A stretch of 64,000 nt of DNA from assembly GCF_034119425.1 (NCBI RefSeq), contig NZ_JAWUEL010000001.1, forward strand, positions 56,497 through 120,496. Direction: 5' to 3'. The notes beneath the pieces were generated by a model. The model worked only from the letters and a program-made list of their open reading frames with translations. It ran no database searches and had not been told where the DNA came from. Positions 35,734-43,753 of this stretch are shown in pieces. The position numbers and the translations under genes are program-made. This DNA is from Actinotignum schaalii_C (GTDB taxonomy: Bacteria > Actinomycetota > Actinomycetes > Actinomycetales > Actinomycetaceae). Each line of letters opens with the position of its first letter. The stretch's first letter is position 1.

Positions 35734-36138
35734 ATGTCACGCAAAGATCCGCAGCTTCTTACCGGGCTCCTCACCACCATGGGAGCGCTGCATTTCATCG
35801 CTCCCGAGCCTTTCGATTCCATCATCCCACCCCAGCTTCCCGGCGAACCACGGGCCTACACACTGGCCTCCGGGGTGGCGGAATTGATGACGGCCGGGCT
35901 TATTGCGCACCGCCGCACACGCAAGCTCGGTGGTGCGGCTGCCATCGCGCTGTTCCTCGCCGTTTTCCCGGCGAATATCTATATGGCCCACCAGTGGCGG
36001 AATCAGCCCTGGCCGCTCAAGGCTATTGCTTATGGCCGGCTCCCCCTCCAAGCTCTGCTCATTAAGCAAGGACGGAATGTTATGAAGGTGGCTGACGCTG
36101 AGGTGGCAGCCGACGTGAAGGCAGATACGGGAGCATAA
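35734..36138 (+). CDS. DoxX-like small membrane protein
   Basis: 134 residues with about four membrane spans. LLTTMGALHFIAPEPFDSIIPPQLP and YTLASGVAELMTAGLIA are typical of the DoxX-like group, as is AAIALFLAVFPANIYMA. These proteins are of uncertain function and sit in the cytoplasmic membrane. The C-terminal tail is acidic and hydrophilic. It stands alone and diverges from the pilus operon. Confidence 0.75.
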   Translation: MSRKDPQLLTGLLTTMGALHFIAPEPFDSIIPPQLPGEPRAYTLASGVAELMTAGLIAHRRTRKLGGAAAIALFLAVFPANIYMAHQWRNQPWPLKAIAYGRLPLQALLIKQGRNVMKVADAEVAADVKADTGA

Positions 36139-36284
36139 ACCCGATAGAACACCGATGCTGGCTCGGGTAGCTATGGACCGGTGAGCTGCGCCGTCGTACC
36201 TATTCGCACCGACTCACACTGTGCCAAAATTACTGCATAGCTGCGAACAGTGGTGTTCGCACCCCACAACGAAAAGGAGCCAGT

Positions 36285-36656
36285 ATGGAAGCTGCGCGCG
36301 TTGCCGCCTGGGTGTTCATGGAAGAAACCCCAATCCCAGCAGATGTTGTCGATCTGCTCACCGAAGGCGAAGAACCGTACGCCGCCTATAAAACACTGCG
36401 TGATAGCGCCATTTTCACCTCGAAACGGCTGATCGTACGTGATGCGCAGGGCCTCACCGGCAAGAAAGTAGAGATTTATTCACTGCCCTATAAGGCCATC
36501 CAGATGTGGTCGAGCGAAAATGCCGGGAAAATTGATATTAGCGCAGAGATTGAGATGTGGACGCTGGCCGGGCATATCAAAATCAGTCTCGGGCGCCATA
36601 TCGACGTGCGGCGCATCGATAAGCTCATCGCCCGGTGCGTGCTAGGGGCGCAGTAG
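36285..36656 (+). CDS. PH-domain protein (bPH type, PF08000-like)
   Basis: 123 residues, nearly all one bacterial PH fold. LTEGEEPYAAYKTLRDSAIFTSKRLIVRDAQGLTGKKVEIYSLPYKAIQMW is the typical pattern of this family, followed by the closing helix VRRIDKLIARCVLG. It is cytoplasmic, with no membrane segment. The start at 36285 has AAAGGAGCC upstream. Its role is unknown; relatives are linked to envelope stress. A strong hairpin follows. Confidence 0.85.
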   Translation: MEAARVAAWVFMEETPIPADVVDLLTEGEEPYAAYKTLRDSAIFTSKRLIVRDAQGLTGKKVEIYSLPYKAIQMWSSENAGKIDISAEIEMWTLAGHIKISLGRHIDVRRIDKLIARCVLGAQ

Positions 36657-36694
36657 AGCGCAATTAGGGCAGTATGTAGCACTCCGGGTACTAG

Positions 36695-36734
36695 ACGTGG
36701 CGGCCGCTCCTTGTAGGGGAAACGGCCGCCACGT
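36695..36734. terminator. Bidirectional terminator between the PH-domain gene and ino1
   Basis: ACGTGGCGGCCG and CGGCCGCCACGT make a perfect 12-bp stem with a 16-base loop and a TTTATT tail on the plus strand. It lies between convergent genes. Confidence 0.8.
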
Positions 36735-36770
36735 TTATTGAGCTGAGTACCAGCTATTCCGAGGCGGGGC

Positions 36771-37847
36771 TTAACGCTCCACTTCCCCGCGGATGAAAGC
36801 CTCCACCGCCGCGCGGGCCTCTTCATCGGGGCGCTGTTGCGCTGGCGACTTCATGAAATAGGCACTGGCGGAGAGCAGCGGGCCACCGATACCGCGGTCA
36901 AGGGCGATCTTGGCGGCGCGGATCGCGTCGATGACCACGCCGGCGGAGTTCGGGGAGTCCCAGACCTCGAGCTTGTATTCCAGTTTGACAGGGATATCAC
37001 CGAAGTTACGCCCTTCCAGGCGCACGAAAGCAAATTTGCGATCCTCGAGCCACGGGACCCAATCCGAGGGCCCCACGTGGATATCGTGCGGGTCGAGGTG
37101 CTGGGTGATATTGCTGGTGACGGCCTGGGTTTTAGAAATTTTCTTTGATTCCAGGCGCGAACGCTGCAACATATTCTTGAAGTCCATATTGCCGCCCACG
37201 TTGAGCTGGTAAGTATGATCAAGAGAAATCCCGCGCTCTTCGAAAAGGCGAGCGAGTACCCGGTGGGTGATAGTCGCACCGATCTGGCTCTTAATATCGT
37301 CACCCACAATTGGCACGCCCGCGTCCGTAAACTTCTGGGCCCACTCCGGGTTGGAGGCAATGAACACCGGCATGCAGTTGATCATGGCGACGCCCGCATC
37401 AAGGGCGGCCTGCGCGTAGAACTTCGCGGCTTCTTCGGAGCCGACCGGGAGGTAGGAGACCAGCACATCGGCCCGTGCATCCTTGAGCGCAGCCACCACA
37501 TCAACGGGTTCGGCATCGGATTCGGTAATGGTGGCGCGGTAGTACTCCCCCAGGCCATCCAATGTGGGGCCGCGCAGCACCTCCACTCCGGTGGGTGCCA
37601 CATCGCAGATTTTAATTGTGTTATTTTCGCTGGCGTTGATCGCGGTGGCCAGGTCGGCGCCGACTTTCTTGGCATCGACGTCGAAGGCCGCAACGAACTC
37701 AATATCGCGGATATGGTAATCGCCAAATACCACATGCATCAGGCCCGGGACCGTTTCGCTTTCAGATGCGCCGTGGTAGTAGGTCACGCCCTGCACCAGC
37801 GAGGACGCACAATTACCTACTCCCACAATGGCAACGCGAATCGACAT
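36771..37847 (-). CDS. ino1: Inositol-3-phosphate synthase
   Basis: 358 residues, the actinobacterial short form. It converts glucose 6-phosphate to inositol 3-phosphate with NAD, feeding phosphatidylinositol lipids and mycothiol. VAIVGVGNCASSLVQG is the Rossmann start, followed by VVFGDYHIRDIEFVAAFDVD, SYLPVGSEEAAKFYAQAALDAG, GDDIKSQIGATITHRVLA and LNVGGNMDFKNML (NAD and active-site segments). It stands alone, and its upstream region (37848-38046) holds no gene. The GT4 enzyme at 1741 could use inositol lipids, but that is a guess. Confidence 0.95.
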   Translation of the reverse strand: MSIRVAIVGVGNCASSLVQGVTYYHGASESETVPGLMHVVFGDYHIRDIEFVAAFDVDAKKVGADLATAINASENNTIKICDVAPTGVEVLRGPTLDGLGEYYRATITESDAEPVDVVAALKDARADVLVSYLPVGSEEAAKFYAQAALDAGVAMINCMPVFIASNPEWAQKFTDAGVPIVGDDIKSQIGATITHRVLARLFEERGISLDHTYQLNVGGNMDFKNMLQRSRLESKKISKTQAVTSNITQHLDPHDIHVGPSDWVPWLEDRKFAFVRLEGRNFGDIPVKLEYKLEVWDSPNSAGVVIDAIRAAKIALDRGIGGPLLSASAYFMKSPAQQRPDEEARAAVEAFIRGEVER

Positions 37848-38046
37848 ACGGTTACTCCTTTGTAGTTATTGATGAAACGTGATTGTTTTTTCAGTCATCG
37901 ATGCGGCGGGTGCCGCGGTGAGCGAGACTGAACGGGGCACCTGCGCCCCATCACCAAGCCACTATGTCACTAAAAAGTTCGTTTGTGAAGAGACCTTACG
38001 GGCGGATGTGGTTGAATGGCGCACGGAGATTGGCGGGCGCAGTGGT

Positions 38047-38080
38047 GTGGGGCGGCGACTTTATGGCGTCGCCGCCCCAC
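38047..38080 (-). terminator. Hairpin after the Cna_B surface-protein gene
   Basis: GTGGGGCGGCGAC and GTCGCCGCCCCAC form a perfect 13-bp stem with an 8-base loop, about 35 bases downstream of the surface-protein stop at 38115. It has no T-run. The gap 37848-38046 shows no gene. Confidence 0.65.
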
Positions 38081-38114
38081 GATGAGTCACATTAATGTGT
38101 CGAGTACAAGGTGC

Positions 38115-39197
38115 TTAGCTGCGCCGTCGTACCACCATCACTCCTCCCGCTGCCACGCACGCGATACCCGCCAGCGTCAGCGCTGGGCCGGCCATAGAGG
38201 TTCCCGTTTTCACGAGCCGCTCGCGCGGTGTAGGTGTGGTTGTGGGAGTCGGAGTTTGCGAGGGAACCGGCGGCGTTGTTGCCGGAACCGATGGCGTCGG
38301 CGGCTGGGTTGCCGGCACGGTCGGCGTGGGCGTTGCGGTTGGTGTTGGCGTATCGGAGGGCGTCGGGGTGGGTTCCGGAGTCTCCGATTCGGTAGGGGTG
38401 GGAGTCGGGGTCGGAGGCGGGGGCACGATAGAGTTCGTCACCACGAATCCGTCCGCCATATCACCGGTCACAGTCGAGGTATACCCATCAACAGACTCCT
38501 CCACAATCGTGTAATTGATGAGGTAGCCATCCGCGCACTTGTCCACGTCAGCAAAGGTTGCCTTCCAGCCTTCCGCCGCACCAACAGTCTTGCGAGCAAC
38601 TTCCTTACCGTCCCCCAGCAACACGAAAGTGATGTTCTCCGGGCGCGTTTGCTTGGCGTTATCGCCATCCTGCCACGCCTTCGTTGCCGAGACATCCGTA
38701 GCCAAGGTATTGGTGAACCGGAATGTACCATCCGGATTCAGGTCAACATCGCTGCGGTACCCGGGGGTAGGAATTTCGGTGATGTTATATTCGACTTCAT
38801 TATCGGTCCAGGTAGGGCCGGCAAGTTCATACCTGGGGACGCTGAACGTAAAATTCCACTCATCGACCGTTGAGGGGTAATGAACGACCTCGTATTCATG
38901 CTTGCTGGCTTCATAGCGTGGATTGATCCAGAGCTGCTCGCTGCGATCCTGGTACACCTTGAACACTGCGTATTTGATGGTTTCCTTGGGTAATTCCTTT
39001 TGCAGGTTACCTTCCGCATCGCGAGTGTACTGGGTCCCCCACAGTTCCAAGGTGATGAAATCTGGGTGTTCCTCAGCCGGGCAAGCTATCCGCGCGGCCG
39101 GGCTATCGACCGGTTGGGCCTGCGAGTAAGCTGTGATGCCCAGCAAGCCCAGCAGAAGCGCAACGGCCATCGCGCCGAGTTTACGTAGATGCGTCAT
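38115..39197 (-). CDS. Cell-wall-anchored Cna_B-domain protein with Thr/Pro-rich stalk and LVKTG signal
   Basis: 360 residues from the ATG at 39197, which has GGAGGGAGGAA upstream; the open frame to 39311 is not needed. There is a signal peptide (about 1-26), two Cna_B-like domains (one at about 155-255 with ATKAWQDGD and SVDGYTSTVTGDMADGFVVTNS), then a 95-residue Thr/Pro-rich stalk with PTPTPTE-type repeats. The C-terminal signal is LVKTG, with a membrane span and VVRRRS tail. The usual LPXTG has Pro at position 2, here Val. It is probably a surface protein joined to the wall by a housekeeping sortase outside this window. Confidence 0.85.
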   Translation of the reverse strand: MTHLRKLGAMAVALLLGLLGITAYSQAQPVDSPAARIACPAEEHPDFITLELWGTQYTRDAEGNLQKELPKETIKYAVFKVYQDRSEQLWINPRYEASKHEYEVVHYPSTVDEWNFTFSVPRYELAGPTWTDNEVEYNITEIPTPGYRSDVDLNPDGTFRFTNTLATDVSATKAWQDGDNAKQTRPENITFVLLGDGKEVARKTVGAAEGWKATFADVDKCADGYLINYTIVEESVDGYTSTVTGDMADGFVVTNSIVPPPPTPTPTPTESETPEPTPTPSDTPTPTATPTPTVPATQPPTPSVPATTPPVPSQTPTPTTTPTPRERLVKTGTSMAGPALTLAGIACVAAGGVMVVRRRS

Positions 39198-39437
39198 ATT
39201 TCCTCCCTCCATCGGCTCAGCCATGCCCGGTGCGCGCAACGTCTTCATCGCCGCATTCCGGCCGCGAAAAGGCGTGTTTTCGTATTTTCGCACGGCTGCT
39301 TGTTTCATCATCGCTTATGCGGTGCGCGGCCATTACGGGAACTAAGTCCCACGGCTCTAGTACGACGACGCAGCCACTTCCTCCACCAGCGCATATGCCA
39401 CGATGGCGCGGAAAAACTGGCTGTGAGAAACTGAAGC

Positions 39438-40490
39438 ATGTCCGAAGAAATGCGCGTGATCACGCCCCGGTACCAAGCAACTCTGCAACCGCCGGTTATT
39501 GGAGTGGTCCTCGTGGATGCATCGGTCAGCTATGACGGCTTACCTGTGGCGATCTGGAGCACTAACGAGGATCGGCACAAGTTTTTCGGGCGGTCGGACG
39601 ATGGCTGTCGCCCTAATGTACATGTCAATGGTGTTGTTGAGGCTCTGCTGACACGTCATGACAGTTCCGGCAAGGTTATCCAGAAAACACCTATTTTTCG
39701 ATTCCCGGTTTGCTTCCCTCGGATTCAGTCGTTACCCCAGGGAGCTTTTCTTCTTGTCGGGTCACGGTGCCGATGGCATGCAGCGGAGAACCGTGCTGAC
39801 CACAATGCTTTCATCTACGACTTCGAGGGAAAGTTGATGAGAAGCGGAACTGTTGGAGACGGAGTTACCGATGTCCAAGCACTCAGTGATGGTACGTTCT
39901 GGACCGGGTATTTCTATGAAGGAATTATCGGTAATAACGGATGGCACGTGGTGTCGTACCCGAATGACGTAGATAAGGAAACTCGCAAACCAATCGGCGA
40001 GTGTGGATTGATTCGCTGGGACAGCAACCTCAAGAGCGTTTGGCGCTATCCTACTCATGAGGAGCTGACTCCCACCTTTGGTAGAGAGCTTGCCCTCCGT
40101 GCATATATCGACGACCATCGCGCGATGCACTGTACCGATGAGGTCACAACAATATGCCCAAATTACGACTTTGCCATCATGAACATTGCCGGTAATCAGG
40201 TCACCCGTATTGTTGAAACCCACGGCGCACTACACGATATTCGCGGCCTCGCCGTATCAGGTTCACACATTCTGGCCTACTGCGTGGAGCGCGGTGGCGG
40301 AGACCACTACTTCGTCTTATCAGATACTACGAACGGGTATCAGGAAATTGAGAAGTGCGACATCGATTGTCCAGAAGAAGTCTATGGCCCTTGGTGGCTT
40401 GCGAGTTGCCGCGATTCAAAAATACATTGGATTGACGATTTTGGCGTGTGGTTCACCGTGGATATCAACGATGTGTGGCCGGATAAGTAG
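39438..40490 (+). CDS. Unrecognised 350-residue protein with a truncated second copy downstream
   Basis: No family is recognised. It has repeated short strand patterns (GGDHYFVLSD, GDGVTDVQALSDGTFWTGYF, RWDSNLKSVWRYP) suggestive of a beta-propeller, and no signal peptide or membrane segment. The composition is less GC-rich than the surrounding genes, which hints at transfer. Its first 35 codons are repeated, mutated, at 40547-40664. It is followed by the XRE-ImmA pair on the other strand. The ATG at 39438 is the first; another Met lies at residue 5 and matches the start of the copy. Confidence 0.65.
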   Translation: MSEEMRVITPRYQATLQPPVIGVVLVDASVSYDGLPVAIWSTNEDRHKFFGRSDDGCRPNVHVNGVVEALLTRHDSSGKVIQKTPIFRFPVCFPRIQSLPQGAFLLVGSRCRWHAAENRADHNAFIYDFEGKLMRSGTVGDGVTDVQALSDGTFWTGYFYEGIIGNNGWHVVSYPNDVDKETRKPIGECGLIRWDSNLKSVWRYPTHEELTPTFGRELALRAYIDDHRAMHCTDEVTTICPNYDFAIMNIAGNQVTRIVETHGALHDIRGLAVSGSHILAYCVERGGGDHYFVLSDTTNGYQEIEKCDIDCPEEVYGPWWLASCRDSKIHWIDDFGVWFTVDINDVWPDK

Positions 40491-40546
40491 CGGTGAAAGA
40501 TGCGGCGTCGTCGTACCCTAGCGCGAAAAAGTGAAGCGAGGGAAAG

Positions 40547-40664
40547 GTCGAAGAAATGCGCATTATCACGCCCCGGTACCAAGCAACTCTGCAACCGCCG
40601 GTTGAGGGCGCTGTGCTTGTGCAAGCCTCCATTAGTTATCACGGGTTACCGGTAGATTCCGCAC
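40547..40664 (+). pseudogene. Truncated copy of the 5' end of the 39438 gene
   Basis: From 40547 the sequence repeats the start of the upstream gene almost exactly for about 60 bases (codons for MRxITPRYQATLQPPV), then drifts, with matching positions to SYHGLP. The match ends near 40664, and a stop follows at 40673. The broken point lies inside the C-terminal end of the ImmA gene on the other strand. It looks like a gene duplicate cut by insertion of the XRE-ImmA pair. Confidence 0.8.
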
Positions 40665-41439
40665 CGGTATCGTGAGGGGCAGTAGCCGTAACATCCGGCA
40701 TCTCAACAGGAGTGATTCCAGCTGCTCGCAACTCTTTAAGCAGAACGTGGTAATCCGCTCTGCCTGTCAAGCGCGCTATAGCGGCCGGGCCAATGGCACC
40801 CCACCGGTAGCCTTCGATCACCCGAGCAAGAAGTTTCTGAGGAGCGCGCGGTTGTTGCGCCAGCACATCGAGGAGCTTATATTCGGACAACCATCCAAAT
40901 TGCGCGGCAATTGAAGATACGGGAATATTGCTCCATTCTTCACACGTACTCTGGTCGATAACACCACTCTCACGAAGCTGACTGGCAGCGTCCGCCGGCG
41001 AAACCAGGTAGCTGTGAACCAGATCCGATAGCCCAGCTAGAGTGGGTTCCTTTCCCTGCATGACATCAGCTACGGCTTCCGCTGGCATAAGGAAATTACG
41101 AGCGAAAGTATCTGCCTGATCCTCTCGCGGGGTATCTTTCCCCCACTCCTGTGAAGTGCTCAGGTGGCAGTCAAGATGACCTAGCCACAGATGGCCGAGT
41201 TCATGAGCAAGTGTAGAACGTAGCTGCATGGGCTGATCCGTACAGCCCACCGCAACAAGCCGCTTATTTTCCCAGTCCATCACCATCCCGTGCCCCGGAG
41301 CGGCACCAGCAACAAACGCAACACCAACGTTCATAACGCGCTCTAGTAGCTGGGTCACACTGAGAATCGGGGCGGATCCTAAATCGTGTTCCTGGCGGAA
41401 TTGCGCAGCGGCTTTCCGGGCAATTTCTTCGTTGCTCAT
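40639..41439 (-). CDS. ImmA/IrrE family zinc metallopeptidase
   Basis: 266 residues. AHELGHLWLGH (78-88) is the HEXXH zinc site with the catalytic Glu; RSTLAHELGHLWLGH is characteristic of ImmA/IrrE. EDQADTFARNFLMPAEAVADV gives the third ligand (the Glu after the helix). Such proteases cut the partner XRE repressor. The last 30 bases read into the duplicated remnant at 40547-40664, so its final residues (ESTGNP) come from foreign sequence. It overlaps the XRE gene by 4 bases (ATGA) and is likely co-translated with it. Confidence 0.9.
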   Translation of the reverse strand: MSNEEIARKAAAQFRQEHDLGSAPILSVTQLLERVMNVGVAFVAGAAPGHGMVMDWENKRLVAVGCTDQPMQLRSTLAHELGHLWLGHLDCHLSTSQEWGKDTPREDQADTFARNFLMPAEAVADVMQGKEPTLAGLSDLVHSYLVSPADAASQLRESGVIDQSTCEEWSNIPVSSIAAQFGWLSEYKLLDVLAQQPRAPQKLLARVIEGYRWGAIGPAAIARLTGRADYHVLLKELRAAGITPVEMPDVTATAPHDTGAESTGNP

Positions 41440-41777
41440 GCCGCCTCCGGAATCCCAATATCGTCAAGTCGCCGGGCAAGACCAAGAGTGTAGACAAGGT
41501 AATCATAGAGACCCTCAGTACCCGCGGTGTCCGTACAGCCGGCATAACAGACCTCACCTCGAATGGACTCCGTACCCCGTAGATGATCGACCAGAACTCC
41601 GCAGGCATCAGCAATGAGGGAAAGCTCAATCAGAGCTGCCGGACGTTCCCCCGCCTCTATCCTGTGAATTGTGGATTGGGACAGGCCCGAACTTGCAGCT
41701 AAATCACGCTGCGACATTCCCACGCACGCACGCGCGGCCGCAATGCGCTGGCCGATCCAAGCTTCACTAGCACTCAT
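41436..41777 (-). CDS. XRE-family helix-turn-helix repressor paired with ImmA
   Basis: 113 residues. RIAAARACVGMSQRDLAASSGLSQSTIHRIEAGERPAALIELSLIADACGV (about 10-60) is a full XRE helix-turn-helix. The rest is a short dimerisation or protease-sensitive tail. It precedes the ImmA-type gene with an ATGA overlap, the layout of mobile-element regulators and some toxin-antitoxin-like pairs. The start at 41777 lies 54 bases from the tmRNA terminator. Confidence 0.9.
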   Translation of the reverse strand: MSASEAWIGQRIAAARACVGMSQRDLAASSGLSQSTIHRIEAGERPAALIELSLIADACGVLVDHLRGTESIRGEVCYAGCTDTAGTEGLYDYLVYTLGLARRLDDIGIPEAA

Positions 41778-41830
41778 ACTGAATCACTCCACCCAGAATT
41801 TGATTCTATAGGAACCTCCGTGCAAAAGTA

Positions 41831-41862
41831 AGCACCCGCGCCGAAAAATCGGAGCGGGTGCT
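41831..41862 (-). terminator. Terminator of tmRNA
   Basis: AGCACCCGC and GCGGGTGCT pair, with an inner CCGA/TCGG stem, and a T-rich stretch (TTACTTTT) follows on the minus strand. It is 9 bases past the tmRNA 3' end. Confidence 0.88.
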
Positions 41863-41871
41863 CATGATAAG

Positions 41872-42243
41872 TGGAGATGCCGGGAATCGAACCCGGGTCC
41901 GACGATAGCCAAAGGAGTATTCTCCGGGCGCAGTTCGTTCATAGTTGTTTTCGGCTCCAGGGTTCCACACGAACCAGGCCCTGACGAACCTATCTATGTT
42001 GGTGTCGCGAGCACGCCCGTAGCAAACGTACCCGCCAGTGGCTTTCTCAACGATGCTGAGGTCTAGGCGGAAAGCACACCTAGTTCAGCAGATTTCGCAG
42101 GTCGCTTAGCTTAGGCAGCGAGGGCGAAATCGGTGCTCTTGTTCTTGGCACCTATTGGTTTGCAGAGAGCGTTATCGAGGCGACTCTACATCCTCGGCCC
42201 GCTTCCCTCCGACTAACTACCGCCGTCGAAACCGATCATCCCC
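41872..42243 (-). ncRNA. ssrA: Transfer-messenger RNA
   Basis: 372 bases. The 5' end GGGGATG pairs with the 3' CATCTCC plus discriminator A, and the T-arm GGGTTCGATTCCC lies at the 3' end. The tag frame gives the peptide AKNKSTDFALAA followed by TAA; the ALAA end is the Clp degron. The pseudoknot arms are present. CCA is not encoded. It is next to smpB, its protein partner. Its 3' end is a common integration site for islands, and the XRE-ImmA pair lies just beyond. Confidence 0.97.
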
Positions 42244-42357
42244 GTATGCTGTTATCAAACAGTTCCACCCGCCCGGCATTCAACGCCGGTAACGCGGTGG
42301 ATTCACTAGTCTACAACGCGACCGCCACGCGCGCTATTCCCATATCCGTGAGCCCTG

Positions 42358-42888
42358 CTACCGCACCAGCCCTTCGCGGCGCCGGGCGGCAGACATCGCC
42401 CGCTGCGCCTCCCGATCCGCCTCGCGCCGGCGAATCGTCTCGCGCTTATCCCATTCCTGCTTGCCCTTGGCCACCGCGATTTCCAGCTTGGCCAGCCCGC
42501 GCACGAAATACAGCTCGAGGGGCACGATCGTATAGCCCTTCGCCTCGACAGCCCGCGCCAGCTTCTCGATCTCCGATTTGTGCAGCAGCAGGCGCCGCTT
42601 GCGGGTGGGAGCGTGATTCGTCCACGTTCCCATCGCGTAAATCGGAATATTGATCCCGTGCGCGTACACCTGCCCGCGATCCACCTCAATCCAGCCGTCC
42701 ACCAGCGAGGCCCGGCCCATGCGCAGCGCCTTCACCTCGGTTCCAGACAGCGACATGCCTGCCTCGAAGGTGTCCTCGATGAAATAATCATGGCGCGCCT
42801 TCTTATTGCGCGCGATCACCTGATGCGCATCGGCTGCAGCTTTCGCCTGCTGGGCCGCGCTCAGCTTTCCTTCTTTTTTCTTCGCCAC
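42358..42888 (-). CDS. smpB: SsrA-binding protein SmpB
   Basis: 176 residues. It binds tmRNA and the ribosome to rescue stalled translation. NKKARHDYFIEDTFEAGMSLSGTEVKALRMGRASL, NIPIYAMGTWTNHAPTRKRRLLLHKSEI and AKGKQEWDKRETIRRREADRE are family blocks. The N-terminus carries an extra Lys/Ala-rich leader of about 25 residues. It is upstream of ssrA on the same strand, and 15 bases after the membrane protein gene. Confidence 0.97.
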   Translation of the reverse strand: MAKKKEGKLSAAQQAKAAADAHQVIARNKKARHDYFIEDTFEAGMSLSGTEVKALRMGRASLVDGWIEVDRGQVYAHGINIPIYAMGTWTNHAPTRKRRLLLHKSEIEKLARAVEAKGYTIVPLELYFVRGLAKLEIAVAKGKQEWDKRETIRRREADREAQRAMSAARRREGLVR

Positions 42889-42903
42889 GCGGGCTTCTCC
42901 GTT

Positions 42904-43650
42904 CTAATCCTTGAGCTCACGCCGGTCAGTGATGAGGAACCACACAAAAACAAGGGTTCCGGCCAGCAGTACCACCGCCGGCGCACTCACGTCCAGCAGA
43001 TGATCGGTGAAGAACGACGGCGCAGCTGCCGCATCGGTATTCACTGTCAAGGTGATAATCAATCCAATAACAAAAGTAGTCACCCCGGTAGCCACCCCGG
43101 ATACCGCGATCCCCCGCCGCGTGGAAATCGTATTAATCATGCGGCGTACCATCGCCAACACAATGAGTGCCGCGAAACCGACCGCGAAAAGCAACGTTCC
43201 CACCGCGTAAGGCGAATCGGTGATAGCAGCCCGATCCCAGACAAACCAGGCAAGCACCAACCCCAAAACACCGGTGAGCACTTCGTAGGCGGTTGCCTTG
43301 CGCTGCCCGCGCGCGTAGCGCTTCTCCAATTGCCGGCGCGAATACTCGCTCACATCAGTTTTCTGCTTCTTCTTCGCCGGCGCGGATGCTTCCGCGGAGG
43401 TCGAATCATCTGCGCGCTCACCAGCTGGAACTACCTTCTCGGTGTCCCCGTGCTGGGTAGCGGCACCCGGCTGGGTAGCGGACCCGTCCACTCCGGGCTG
43501 AGCAGCTTCCCCGGCCGGCTTCTCCGTTCCAGGCAAGCTGCCCGGCCGTTGCGGCGTCGTCGTACTAGAAACGCCCGGCGCGGTGTCACGTGCGGTTGAG
43601 GCTGCGTCGGTGGTGGGAGCGGGATCGGTCGAGCCGTGTGCTTGTGTCAT
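42904..43650 (-). CDS. Membrane protein with long Pro/Thr/Ala-rich N-terminal region, unknown function
   Basis: 248 residues. Residues 1-95 are hydrophilic, with Thr, Ala, Pro and Gly. A basic patch follows (KKKQKTDVSEYSRRQLEKRYARGQRK), then four membrane spans (about 112-130, 138-155, 165-185, 215-237) and a short tail. No family is recognised. It is located between the M23 gene and smpB in the operon-like row from prfB to ssrA, where actinobacteria often have a small membrane protein. Confidence 0.75.
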   Translation of the reverse strand: MTQAHGSTDPAPTTDAASTARDTAPGVSSTTTPQRPGSLPGTEKPAGEAAQPGVDGSATQPGAATQHGDTEKVVPAGERADDSTSAEASAPAKKKQKTDVSEYSRRQLEKRYARGQRKATAYEVLTGVLGLVLAWFVWDRAAITDSPYAVGTLLFAVGFAALIVLAMVRRMINTISTRRGIAVSGVATGVTTFVIGLIITLTVNTDAAAAPSFFTDHLLDVSAPAVVLLAGTLVFVWFLITDRRELKD

Positions 43651-43753
43651 GACATCCTCTTCGTCGATTCGTGGTTGCGCGCTTGGCTACGGCAGCGCAC
43701 CGGGATAGCCAACGTGCCAGGATGGCCAAATGCCGGGGCACCGGCCCCGCACG

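Noticed and set aside
38236..38430. Tandem-looking GT-rich repeat on the plus strand
   Set aside because: It is the antisense of the Thr/Pro-rich stalk of the surface protein, not a CRISPR or DNA satellite.
42241..42653. Plus-strand frame beginning next to ssrA
   Set aside because: It is antisense to smpB and unsupported.
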